Of a DNA stretch of 64,000 bases, positions 34,740 through 45,909 are shown piece after piece. A model generated the notes under the pieces. It was not told the DNA's origin. It ran no database searches and saw only the letters and a list, made by a program, of their open reading frames with translations. The DNA is from Pictodentalium vernedei (taxonomy: Eukaryota > Mollusca > Scaphopoda > Dentaliida > Dentaliidae). How positions within the stretch are numbered: the stretch's first letter is position 1; every line of letters starts with the position of its first letter. The stretch spans positions 21,554,520-21,618,519 of the forward strand of contig CM062289.1 of the NCBI GenBank assembly GCA_031216915.1. The letters run 5' to 3'. A program made the translations under genes and the position numbers.

Positions 34740-36095
34740 TAACCTAATGCACACCCAGTGACGGCGGATTGGAGGGAGAACGCAGGAAGCCTTTTAGTCC
34801 GGTTCATAGCTCGTTCCGGTCCATCCGGACGGCAAGCGAGAGAGGCCCCTCTCTCGTTCAACAACATCTGGCCCCAGATGTTGTGGTACAAAATGTGTCG
34901 CAAGCGGAGCATACGTCCGTCGCTCGGGACGCTCCGTTGTATAGGCAGTCCGCTGAGACTGCTAAGGCTTCCTCTTCTCGTCAGCGCACACGACCGCACC
35001 TTGGCTGCGTGACCGCCGATATATTACCAGCTTCGCCGATCAAGGATTCTTCGGCGACCAGGTCACACCATCCGGTAGCCAGGGACACGAGGCCTGCAGA
35101 CTCCGGACGTTCGCATAGGAAGTGTGCGGGAGTCAACGTACACGGAGCTTCCGGCGGCAATGCATCGTAAGACCGCTACTGCACAGGCCCCGGGAACGGA
35201 CGTGCTTTCCTTTATAGCACAGTTTATCGCAGCATCCCAGCATCAACTGAATCTGTCGCATATATTTTATCCGACGATGCTGGGTCGGGACGCTCCGCGG
35301 AAGCGGGTACGGAAGCCTGTTAGTCCGGTTCCTGGCTTGTCCAGGTCCGTCCGGGCTGTGAGCGAGAGAGGTCCCTCTCTCACCCAACAACATAGGGGAC
35401 CGCATGTTGTGGTTCAGATATTTTACATTCGGAGCATATGTCCGTTGGTCGGGACGCTCCGTTATATTGACAGTCCGAGAGACTGTCTTTAATGCTTCCT
35501 CATCCTCACAGCAGGGCACACGACCGCACATTGGCTACGTGACCTCGAGTATCCGATCAGTTTCGGCATTCAGTGATTCCACGGCGAATAGGTCGCGCCA
35601 TCCGGTAGCCAAGGGACACGAGGCCTATACACTCCGTTCGCTCGCATATTGGTAGTATGCACGGGGTAACGATCACGGAGCTTCCAGCGGCAATGCATCG
35701 TAAGACCGCTTCTCCTCAGGCCTCAGTGACGGACGTGCTATCCGAGTTAGCACAGTTGTTTCGCAGCATCCCAGCAATTGATAGTTTCTCGGTCGAATCA
35801 GGAATTATCCGACGGCGCTGGGTCGGTGCGGTCCGCGGTTGCATCAGGTACGGACGACCGAACGCTTTATAGGGTCCGACAGGATGGCGAAAGGGATTCG
35901 AAAGATTTCGAGTTTTCCCTTTAGTAGTATCGGAAGATGCCTTTCACATCTTCTGGCATTATCTTCCAGTGATTATTATTTCGGACTTCATTGCTGCGAT
36001 CTTGGATAAGAGACTTATAGCGTCATTGGACTCGGATTTTTCGATCGGTTCAGGGACATTGTCCCTGACTTACCGACGCAGTCCAATATTGTCAT
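34740..36095 (+). pseudogene. DIRS gag-like region, copy B
   Basis: Same text as copy A 8870-10890 but with the repeated leader block removed. The join near 35312 links AAGCGGGTACGGA to AGCCTGTTAGTCC. Several short frames (up to 133 codons at 34769-35170) are not continuous. Gag-like assignment rests on position only. Confidence 0.45.
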
Positions 36096-36515
36096 TGTCA
36101 TTCCTGTCCTTTAATTCGACAGTAGTGGCGTATCTCCGGAACCAGGGAGGCACTCTTTAGTTTCCGTTATTCAATTTAATGGAAAGAATCCGTCTGTTGG
36201 TTATAGTACACCAAGTTCAGTTTTGGTCCGTCATATTCCGGGTCGTCTGATTGTTTTATCGGACTCCCGTTCTCTTACGGGTCGCTTGTTGCTGTCAGAA
36301 TGGCCTCTCAACAAACAAGTATTCAATCAGATTTGCTATCTATGGGAGCGCCCAATGATGATTTATTTATGACACAGCTTGCTAATCAATTGCAGACGTA
36401 TGTGTTGGCTTGTCCAGATCTCTGAGCTGATATTGTTAACGCTCTATTGATCTATAGGACGGAATGATAGGATACGCGTATCCTCCGGCGCTGTTGTTTT
36501 AGCAGGTATTGCTAA
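36096..36515 (+). pseudogene. DIRS RNase H remnant, copy B
   Basis: STVVAYLRNQGGTL at 36116, then in another frame RHIPGRLIVLSDSRSLTG from 36229, EW-LNKQVFNQIC and MIGYAYPPALL (about 36475). The distance between the first two motifs is 116 nt, identical to copy A and 17 nt longer than in copy C, so the frameshift is shared. The N-terminal half of RNase H is deleted. Confidence 0.7.
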
Positions 36516-38293
36516 GATAAACAACCACAATACTTTTCTGTTGATAGCATCTCTATCTTCACAGAGATCATGAGTAATTTACTCTCTTGTCTACTGTGGG
36601 TCTTAACGTGAAATCTTCCTCTATGTGAGGATCTTTTTCACTGGGTAAATCGTGTCATCTTTATCACAACCAGCAAGGTCGCAACCTTCATGTATTCCGT
36701 TGTGTGGTCCGTATTGCATTGTAAGCACTGTACTGGACGAGCTTTGGACGCGATTTCTTACTATAGGAGATCCTCTTCTTCGCTATTCTATGCGGCTAAA
36801 GTGGAGGCTCTTCCGTTGTGGTGTAGGGATCATTATGTTCATATTGTTGATCCCTCCATACTACTCATTGCTATTTTTTAGTATACTTGTTTCACAAGAT
36901 CTACTGCAGCCTGTTATTATTTAGGTTATAGGTTTATGTTACCTCATACCTATGCACTCTACGATAGTTTACAATTGAGTCTTTTGTCTCTTTATCTAAG
37001 TCAGTTAGTAACTTTTTGATAAATAGACTTAGAATCTTTAGATTAAATTCCTATACGGATTTTAACTTCGGTTCTTATTTAGCTAAGTAATAATTTGAGC
37101 CTCTGGAAACAGTAGTTTTCAAATTCTGACCTTTTAGACAGTAATTCTGTTGGTTTCTCTTTTACTGTAGAGTCAGTGAGTTTCATGCACTATCGATGGA
37201 TGATTTTCACTTTCATAGTTTCGGAATCAATACTTCCGTTACTATTTAGGTTGGATTGTTGCTTAAGAGTTAGGCTCCTATTATCCGGAACCTATTATTT
37301 TAAGGTCCTTCCGTCTTCGTATAGGCCTTTACTCTTTCCGGGTACAGTTTATGTATTTATAAACCGATATCTGTTTATTACTATGGGCGTAAGCTTCTGT
37401 CTTTGATGTCTTGTAGAAGGACGTTACGCTCCATTTTATTGTTAATGGATTCTATTAACTATCGGTACTGCTTATGGTATATCATTGACTTAGCAGTTGT
37501 GCTTAAGATTTCGGCTCATGAAGTAAGAGTTCTTCTACTTCTTGGGCTTACATTAATAGTGTCGCTATTTTAGATTTTTGAAGGCCGCTCATTGCGCTCA
37601 GCCATCCACATTCATGAATTTTATCTCAGAAATATCGAGTCCATTTCTGGAGGCCTCTTTTGTTAGGTCTATTATCTACTGCTCAGAATGTCATTACTTA
37701 ACAGTTGCTACTATAGCTAGGTAGGCTGTCTGTTTCGGCAGTGTCTCCGTTCGGCTGCCCTCTTCGCTCTGGGCTATTTGACCCAGGGCAAGAAAAAGGG
37801 GGGGGGGGGGGGGGGGGAGGGTGTTCCCTTGGGTCACCCGTTTTACTATGAAAACAAGGGGATACCTCCTCCGGAGTTAGTAATTCTGAGCTGTTATTGG
37901 GATGGTTGTTTAGTGAGAAGTTTAGGTTTTTAAAATTCATTTAAGTCTTAGTTTTTAAAGTATAGCTTTTGAATATTGCATATGTCAACGGACATGATTA
38001 TGCAATCCTCAGACACTTTTAGGAGTATAAGAGTCTCTATTCTCTAGACTTACTTTATTTATTGGCTTACTTTAAAAATTATTAGTATAAGGATTATATT
38101 GGATATTAATAGAGTACATGGATGTATGAAGCTCAATTTTGGAAGGGGTTGTATCTTTCTAATTTATCATAAATAAGAAAGATACATGTAAGGCCTATTA
38201 CTTCTTTTTCCCTACAGGGGATGACTCTATTTTATTTTATTGAGCGTATTCCATTTTGCTCTATGTCCTTGGCCCTCCAGCCTTTTTACTATT
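36516..38293 (+). other. Non-coding 3' half of DIRS copy B
   Basis: Matches 12116-13899 with scattered changes and small indels (for example TTTAGATTAAATTC added near 37037). No recombinase motif; poly-G tract at 37797-37817. Confidence 0.6.
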
Positions 38294-38361
38294 CAGCTAT
38301 GTCTGGGTCATTGGTACAGTATAAAAATGTTAAAAAATTTATAGTAATTTATATATTTTTT
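38294..38361 (+). repeat. DIRS internal complementary region, copy B, left part
   Basis: CAGCTATGTCTGGGTCATTG onward, identical to 13900-13967. The remainder (ATACTTACCAATGACCCAG) lies at 42426-42446 beyond H1b. Confidence 0.9.
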
Positions 38362-39069
38362 AGCTCACCTGAGCGAAGCTCAAGGGGAGCTTTACTAATC
38401 ACTTTCTGTCCGTCGTCCGGCGTCCGTCGTCGTCCGTCCGGCGTTAACTTTACATTATCGACTTCTCCTCCTAAACCACTAGCCCAATTTTATTCAAATG
38501 TTGGCTAAATGTTTATTACCTAATGCCAATTCAGATTTGTTCAAATGAAGTTGCCCCTCCTCCTGAGTGGTGCCACGCCCCCAAGGGGCACCAAAATCTT
38601 TGTAAATCTTCTTCTCATGAACCAGCAGTAGCAGAGACTTGATATATGGTGTGCAGCTTCCTTTTGAGGTGTAGACTCAGATTTGTTCAAGAGAAGTTTG
38701 TGGGGCTATACTTGGCGTCGTTATGGGAGGGGCAAAATTTTTTGCCCCGCCCAAAATTTCTATTTTCCAAACCGAGAGGCTGATTTGAACCAAATTTTAT
38801 GTGAGGGCTTATTGGGTCATGAGTACTTGATTTATGCAAAAAAAAAATTTCCCGCAGCCCCGTGGGAACCGCAGGAGCTAAAAATAGAAAAAATTTAAAA
38901 CGCCCATATCTCCAAAACTGCACGGCATTGAGAATTTTTATTTGGTGTGCAGCTTCCTTAGGACCAACAGAAAGGACTGGTAAAAAAAAATTGCCATCGG
39001 TTTTATCATAGGGTACAGTTTCAGGACTTTGAAAAAGTGCTGAGTCAGCACTTTTTAACACTGTAGGCA

Positions 39070-40990
39070 ATGGGAAAAACATTAAAAAATCTTCTTCTCC
39101 AGATCCAGCGGGCAGAATCTTTTGATATTTGGTATGCAACATTGTAGGGTGGATCTGATTCAAGTTTGTTCAAATCGGCCCCCTGGGTTCATATTTGGGC
39201 TCAGTATAGGAGCCCGATTTCGAACTTAGTGCATTTCTGGCAAATTTCTTGAAAAATCTTCTTCTCCAGATCCAGCAGGCAGAATCTTTTGATATTTGGT
39301 ATGCAACATTGTGGGGTGGATCTGATTCAAGTTTGTTCAAATTGGCCCCCTGGGTTTATATTTGGGCTCAGTATAGGAGCCCAAATTTGAACTTACTGCA
39401 TTTCAGGCAAATTTCTTTGAAAATCTTCTTCTCCAGATCCAGCAGGCAGAATCTTTTGATATTTGGCATGCAACATTGTAGGGTGGATCTGATTCAAGTT
39501 TGTTCAAATCGGCTCCCTAGATTCATATTTGGGCTCACTATAGGAGCTCGAATTCGAACTTAGTGCATTTCAGGCAAATTTCTTCAAAAATCTTCTTCTC
39601 CAGATCCAGCAGGCAGAATCTATTGATATTTGGTATGCAACTTTGCGGGGTAGATCTGATTCAAGTTTGTTCAAATCGGCCCCCTGGATTCATATTTGGG
39701 CTTACTATAGAAGCCCGAATTCGAACTTAGTGCATTTCAGGCAAATTTCTTCAAAAATCTTCTTCTCCAGATCCAGCAGGCAGAATCTTTTGATATTTGG
39801 TATGCAACATTGTAGGGTGGATCTGATTCAAGTTTGTTCAAATCGGCCCCCTGGGTTCATATTTGGGCTCAGTATAGGAGCCCGATTTCGAACTTAGTGC
39901 ATTTCAGGAAAATTTCTTAAAAAATCTTCTTCTCCAGATCCAGCAGGCAGAATCTTTTGATATTTGGTATGCAACATTGTGGGGTGGATCTGATTCAAGT
40001 TTGTTCAAATCGGCTCCCTGGGTTTATATTTGGGCTCAGTATAGGAGCCCAAATTTGAACTTACTGCATTTCAGGCAAATTTCTTTGAAAATCTTCTTCT
40101 CCAGATCCAGCAGGCAGAATCTTTTGATATTTGGCATGCAACATTGTAGGGTGGATCTGATTCAAGTTTGTTCAAATCGGCTCCCTACATTCATATTTGG
40201 GCTCACTATAGGAGCTCGAATTCGAACTTAGTGCATTTCAGGCAAATTTCTTCAAAAATCTTCTTCTCCAGATCCAGCAGGCAGAATCTTTTGATATTTG
40301 GTATGCAACGTTGCGGGGTAGATCTGATTCAAGTTTGTTCAAATCGGCCCGCTGGATTCGTATTTGGGCTCACTATAGAAGCTCAAATTCGAACTTAGTG
40401 CATTTCAGGCAAATTTATTAAAAAATCTTCTTCTCCAGATCCAGCAGGCAGAATCTTTTGATATTTGGTATGCAACGTTGCGGGGTAGATCTGATTCAAG
40501 TTTGTTCAAATCGGCCCCCTGGATTCATATTTGGGCTTACTATAGAAGCCCGAATTCGAACTTAGTGCATTTTGTGAAATTTATTAAAAAATCTTCTTCT
40601 CCAGATCCAGCAGGCAGAATCTTTTGATATTTGGTATGCAACATTGTGGGGTGGATCTGATTCAAGTTTGTTCAAATCGGCTTCCTAGTTTCATATTTGG
40701 GCTCACTATAGAAGCTCGAATTCGAACTTAGTGCATTTCAGGCAAATTTCTTAAAAAATCTTCTTCTCCAGATCCAGCTTCAGAATCTTTTCATATTTGG
40801 TAAGCAACATTGTGGGGTGGATCTGATTCAAGTTTGTTCAAATCGGCCCCCTGGGTTTATATTTGGGCTCCATATAGGAGCCCAAATTTTAACTTAGTGC
40901 ATTTCAGGCATATTTCTTAAAAAATCTTCTTCTCCAGATCCAGCAGGCAGAATCTTTTGATATTTGGTATGCAACATTGTGGGGTGGATC
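39070..40990 (+). repeat. ~167-bp tandem array with four-unit higher-order repeat
   Basis: TCTTCTTCTCCAGATCCAGC recurs every ~167 bp from 39090 to about 40930. Diagnostic variants (CTGGGTTTATATTTGG at about 39353 and 40020; CTCAGTATAGGAGCCCGATT at about 39200 and 39867; GGAGCTCGAATTCGAAC at about 39543 and 40211) repeat at about 668 bp, i.e. four units. Confidence 0.9.
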
Positions 40991-41039
40991 TGATTGTGAT
41001 TCATGAACGTATTTATTTGTAAAGTTGATAGAATCTTAG

Positions 41040-41750
41040 ACAAAATTTGCAGAAAAGATCTACTATAGAAGGGGTGGTATCCAGGGTGAACCGTTTACCC
41101 AAATCTAGCAGTACTAATGCATTATTCACACAAATCTCCGTTCAAATTTTATGACCCCTCATTGGAACACACGCATTCACCTCATTCCAACAAAGGTCAT
41201 ATGCCATGTTTTCGAGACAAAAGAATAAAAAGTTTAGTTATTCATGAAGTTTTTAGGCAACTGTTGTCTGTTATTCACATTGCTTCATGAAATTTCAGTA
41301 CTTTTAGAAGTTACCTCAGTAATCAAGGGTTAATTCCCCTTAATTAAATGTCGCCTCTAAAAAACAACCACTTTACATATCTTACCTTTTTACCAGCATA
41401 ACTGCCAAAACTTGTCAGCATTCTTCGCAAAAATCGCTATTCAAATTTTAATTTTTGTCTCTTAAACATACATGTACTTATCGCTTGTAAATACCCCATT
41501 GGAATGAGCTTTTTGAGCTCATCCCATTGAGAGGTCGCACACCATGCTTTTTGAGTCAAAAAAGCAATTTTTTAGTTATTCCAGAATTTCGTACGTAAAA
41601 CACAGCTTTATGACTTCACATTAAAATGAGCTCTCTAAGCTTGTTCCAATCAACATGCACACACTATGTCTTTCACACAAAAAATAAAATTTTCCATTTA
41701 TTCTTATTCAGGAATTTTGTTTGCAAGAACACTCTTAAACCCCCCACCCC

Positions 41751-41781
<31 letters not shown>

Positions 41782-42070
41782 GACACACACATCTAAAAGT
41801 TCGTCAGCAAAAAAACAGTTACTTCAGTTTTTAAATGCTTTATAGGAACAACTTGCCTAATCAAATTTAAATACTTTTGCATCATTCTGTATCTAGAACA
41901 AACCATTTACCATATCTTTACGCAAAATTCTCCAGCATCATTCACAAAAAAACACCATTATTTATATATTCACATTTCTGTCTCAAAAATATACCTGATC
42001 TTCCCATACCCCTATTGGAATAAGCTGTTTGAGCTTGTTCCAATGATGATAAAAATACTAATATTTTGGA
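41040..42070. repeat. Cluster of decayed F1-type hairpins
   Basis: At least four remnants of the F1 core (near 41155-41205, 41500-41540, 41625-41660, 42005-42045; for example CCCCATTGGAATGAGC with GAGCTCATCCCATTG) with the surrounding TTTTTGTCTCAAAAACATA-like text. A (CA)n tract lies at 41743-41774. Confidence 0.6.
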
Positions 42071-42519
42071 AAATTTGTGAAAATGTTTGTTTTCTTGCAT
42101 GCAAATATATACATGTAGCACATGGAAGATATCCACAGTTGGGGAGAGATGTCCAAGGCTATCTCTTCACATTCCTTGTTTGTGCTTCATGCTAAACCAG
42201 TTTGTCTGCAGAGATAAATTTGCTTTATTAAAAATCATTGGAGATTGGCCACACACCAATGATTTTAAATAAAACTAATTTTAGGTAACAAGTGTTGAAC
42301 TTCAAACAAAATCTATCACTCAACCAGTTAATGTTGATGAGGCATGACATGGTGAAGGTGACCTAAAATACTTCTTAGAGTCACTTTGTCAGGTGAGCGA
42401 TTAAGGCCACTTGGGGCCTCTTGTTATACTTACCAATGACCCAGACGGGGATGGCCCTCCCAGGAGTTGGGAACTCTTGCCTCCCCGCTGAGTACATAGC
42501 GCTTACCAGGCACTGGTTA

Positions 42520-42748
42520 TTAGAATGATTAATGGCGCCAATTTCGGAACGTCCTTGACACTGCGCATGCGCAGTAGGGGCAAAGTGTGGAGGGCCTTTC
42601 AGGACATGTTTTCTTTAGTTTTAGATGCAAATTTTGGGGATTGGGGGGCAAAATTTGTGTTTGGCCCTATATTTTAAGAGTTAGCACCAGCTATGTCTGG
42701 GTCATTGGTAAGTATAAAAAATATATAAATTACTATAAATTTTTTAAC
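42520..42748 (+). repeat. Right inverted terminal repeat of DIRS copy B
   Basis: TTAGAATGATTAATGGCGCC through CTGGGTCATTGGTAAGTATA and TTTTTTAAC; inverse of the left terminal repeat over 190 bases. Confidence 0.95.
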
Positions 42749-42925
42749 TTTTCAAAAAATTTCAACAAAACCATATCATGTGACCCTTCGTTGGAACGAG
42801 CTCGTCGAGCTCGTTCCAACGAGGGGTCACATGGTATGGTTTTGTAGAATTTTTATGAAAAATTTTTAAAAAATGATATTTAAAATAATAAATTTTGATA
42901 TCGTCTGCGTTGGGTAAAGGGTTAA

Positions 42926-44498
42926 AAACAACAGACAGACAATAATAATCATTCTTAGGGGCTCACTTGCTAAACCTTTTGAGGGGTGGGGGGTCAGGAA
43001 AAAAATTTTGGACACAAGACGCAAAAAGGTTTTTCCGACCCTTCAGCACACACCCACCCCTTTTTTGAAGGAAATATTTTTTTTTCCTTTTTGAAATTGG
43101 ATACTCACCCCAAAATTAAAGTAAATGGCACATAAACTGCTTTGATTGGCAATTTCAACAAGTATTTTTACTGGAACATGGTTTGTATTGTTCCAGTAAC
43201 CATTTCCGACATTTAATCTATCCACAACCAGCAAGAGATAAAGCAAAATTCTCCTGAGTTTGCAACTGGAATTTGTCCCATTTCTCGGCAAGTTTATGAA
43301 TTTATTCAAACTTTCTCCCAGACACTGGCAGTTAGTGTATACATGGGTAATCAGGAGATCAAATCTTGTTTGTCCGGAAGCGATAAAGTCTGTTTCCGAT
43401 TGAAGATTGGTTTTGCAGTTTACTAATCTTTCAAATAGGCGAGAAATTAATAATGTTCAAGTTATTACTTCCTAAATAAGCTAATTTGATGCGCATTCAC
43501 TATGAAGTCTGTCATTTCGGATAAATGACTAAAGTATTTATTTATTTCATAAAATGTTTGGCTCTTTCTAGTAATTTTATGAAATGATGAATAATTTAGT
43601 CATTTCACGAAATGACTGATTTCATGGTCGGACTGTAATATATACATATTACCAAAATTATATAGTGTTACCTGTTACATAAAAATTTACTGAAATCCTG
43701 TTAAATGTGACACAGAGTTCTAAAAGTCTATTATTATGCCTCATGTTTGTAACATCAGCTGTGATTGGATAATTTGACACCTTCTAAATGTCATAGTACT
43801 GGAGTTTTGGGGCAAAAGACGGAACGTTCTTCCCTGGAGACAAGAGAACAAAGAAAATGTAAGCTCCACTACCATTGATCAGAGTCGATTACGCACGCTC
43901 TGGTTGGAATTTCTCAACACCAAATGCTGGCGCTGTGTCTGATTAACTTTTTTTCGTCACCGAAAGACACAAACTTACCATCAAATATATCATCTTCAGT
44001 GGGTGTGTTTTTAATTTTAACTGCAAACAATGAATTCAAAAGAATCAGAAATATTAAAAACTCACATGTTGTTCCCTTAATATGAGTTATGACTTCAATC
44101 AATTATATTTCCACAAGTTCGGTACTCCTCAACCTCACTGAGCCTCCGCCTCAAGTTCAAAATAAATTGTTTCACTCTGTTTAATTCTAACAACTGTCGT
44201 CGTCGTCAAAGAAACATGAATTTATATTCCATTAATTTATACCACTTATCACACAAGCATTAACAATGAATTATAACACGAACAGCATGATGCAGTTGTA
44301 AACACTGGCATTTGGTGATATGAAAACTCCCAAAGCGATGGCACTTGTGACAAGTCATTTTCGAAGAGACATCATTCGTTTGAAATGACGTCATGTATTT
44401 GGATTGGACTACATTGTTATTACAAGATTGATGGCATGAACATTGCAGTTAATGCTTAACAATGAAAGTTATTTTTTGTTCGGCATAATAAAATAATT
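42926..44498. other. Unassigned unique DNA
   Basis: No gene recognised. A minus-strand stretch near 44060-43979 reads a hydrophobic segment (FLIFLILLNSLFAVKI) followed by a GTAAGT donor-like site at 43978-43973, but it lacks an ATG. A STAT-like palindrome-rich stretch (TTTCATAAAATG, TTTCACGAAATGA) lies at 43545-43625. Confidence 0.35.
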
Positions 44499-44641
44499 AG
44501 AACGTTTCTATTCATGTTCTATCGGTCGATAGTACCTGAGTTTGTGTGATTTCTGAAATAAAACCTTCAGAAGGTTTTATTTCAGAAATCACACAAACTC
44601 AGGTACTATCGACTGATAGAACAAGAAAAGAAACATTCTAA
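44499..44641. repeat. 143-bp hairpin just 3' of the MULE gene
   Basis: TTAGAACGTTTCTATTCATG, TTCTATCGGTCGATAGTACC and TGAGTTTGTGTGATTTCTGA pair with the mirrored arm, centred on AAAACCTTCAGAAGGTTTT. A few mismatches. It starts within 5 bp of the MULE stop codon. Confidence 0.9.
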
Positions 44642-44925
44642 TATTATAATAATCCTATGTCACTTTCCCTGAATAGTCTTTTAAAATGTTGAATAGAATT
44701 GTCTATTTTTCTATATTTCTTCCTCCTTTGGGCAACTTCTCCTCCACTGATGTGAAGTATTGTTGCTTCATGAAATGACTGTTCAGATTTGATAAAGTAA
44801 ATCATTTTGAAAATATTTGGATGAGAGCCTGCTATGAATAAACTTGACTTGCAGTGCCACCCTTCTACATGCTTCGTTGTCCGTGGATCTTCTGTTTCGT
44901 GATGGTTCCATAGTTGCAAGCCGTA

Positions 44926-45909
44926 GGGTATGTTTCAGTGAGCTATTCCAGTTTACTTGATTTATTGTGAGCATGCGTAGACACACGGAATAAAAACCAG
45001 GTTGTTTTATTGAGCAGTTTATATACTGGTTTATCATTCTGGATTAAACCAACTAAACCTCCTGGAGAGCAGGGTTATCTGGTTTATCATTCTATTCTTG
45101 ACATGCGCGTTGGAGTGCACATTAAAGTTCTAGGCCTCGCACAACAACAATAAAAAATATTTTGATTTTGTGTTTCAGTTAAGTGGTTGAGTGCTGGAAG
45201 CCCATATATGGGCTTTACTCTAAAGTGCAGGTACTGCAACTCAAAGGCTTCAAACTATGTGGATGTCCTTCAGATTACATTTGAATCTAAAGTATTTAGT
45301 CTATATAGATTTTCCTTGTTATAATTTATGGGAGAGTGCCTATAGGCACTCTCCCATAAATTATAACATGGAAAAGACTTGTGAATAAATTTTGATGACT
45401 AAAAATAATTCAGCACTCTACCAGTTAAGAAATAAACAATGCCGGGTTCGTGAAAAAAAGCAATAAATAAAGGGAGAGAAACGATAAAAAAGTTAATAAC
45501 GTTTATGTTGCCCACAAAAATCGGCTTTTCAAAAATACATGATTCTCAACTGAAAGAGTGTTTCTCTATCGGAAATATTTGTTTTGCAACTTGCAGAAGA
45601 CCCTTTTTGGGCTTTTTATTTCTATGGTAGCAGTAACGCAATTTCTTACAATATCACTGGAAAGTATCTTATCACTCTTATGCGGGCCTTTTCAAAGATT
45701 GTTTAAAAATGAAAGCAGGGATATGTTTCCCACACTTTGGATATCGCCCTTCCTAAAAGCGTGTTCCTGCTTCACGTTTCTTAGCGACATCACGCCAAGG
45801 TTTACATGGAATAGTATTCACATTAAACATATCATTCCATTGGGATTTCTAAACCACAGTTTAGGTTTATGTGGAATAGTAAACCAGAATTGTTCACTGA
45901 AACATACCC
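44926..45909. mobile_element. 984-bp TIR element inserted in the MULE gene
   Basis: Ends GGGTATGTTTCAGTGAGCTA and its complement (about 30 bp, three mismatches), flanked by GTA at 44923-44925 and 45910-45912. Removing the insert and one GTA rejoins the transposase frame exactly (GSYG then LQLWNHH). Subterminal AAACC/GGTTT words are frequent. The 3-bp duplication suggests a PIF/Harbinger-size target, though GTA is not the usual TWA. No transposase inside. Confidence 0.85.
45183..45424. mobile_element. F2 hairpin MITE, copy 3
   Basis: GTGGTTGAGTGCTGG ... CAGCACTCTACCAG with TTAA at 45179-45182 and 45425-45428, internal GCCCATATATGGGC, and the GGGAGAGTGCC central palindrome. Third level of nesting: F2 in the TIR element in the MULE. 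Confidence 0.9.

Larger units (their letters stand above)
38362..42423 (+). mobile_element. H1b: Helentron-like element with ~167-bp array
   Basis: Copy A near 13967 gives the empty site, so boundaries are exact. It starts AGCTCACCTGAGCGAAGCTC, ends GGGGCCTCTTG, with TT at 38360-38361 and 42424-42425. The 3' end has CAGGTGAGCG and the hairpin AGGCCACTTGGGGCCT. The leader (38380-39060) is shared with H1c, followed by about 12 tandem units and then 1 kb of decayed F1 hairpins. No Rep/helicase gene. Confidence 0.8.
33183..42748 (+). mobile_element. DIRS-like retrotransposon copy B, complete ends, split by H1b
   Basis: Left end ATTTTTATACTGTACC at 33183, right end TTTTTTAAC at 42748. The 190 bases 33196-33385 are the inverse of 42520-42709. 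The internal complementary region is at 38294-38361 plus 42426-42446. Host sequence resumes without a target duplication, as expected for tyrosine-recombinase integration. Excluding H1b the element is about 5.5 kb. Relative to copy A it lacks about 0.8 kb covering the start of RNase H, so it cannot encode a working polyprotein. Confidence 0.9.
33114..42921. mobile_element. F1 hairpin MITE split by DIRS copy B
   Basis: TTAA at 33110-33113 and 42922-42925. The left arm is CCCTTTACCCAACGAATCGG through TTGAAAAAACATTAT (33182). The right arm resumes at TTTTCAAAAAATTTCAAC (42749), with the central palindrome GAACGAGCTCGTCGAGCTCG and the terminus GTTGGGTAAAGGG. Outside the TTAA, AAACAACAGACAGAC stands on both sides. 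Confidence 0.85.

Noticed and set aside
38687..39163. 158-codon minus-strand ORF, with a 151-codon counterpart at 47276-47731
   Set aside because: Both lie antisense in the shared leader and first repeat unit of H1b/H1c. Conservation simply reflects recent common descent of the repeats, and there is no domain or start context.
39249..40398. Series of plus-strand ORFs reading SDSSLFKSAPW...-like text
   Set aside because: Translation of the ~167-bp tandem unit. Frames stay open because of the repeat length and low stop content, not selection.
43979..44102. Minus-strand signal-peptide-like segment ending at a GTAAGT donor
   Set aside because: No ATG in frame before a stop, so a first exon is not supported; an internal exon is possible but unproven.
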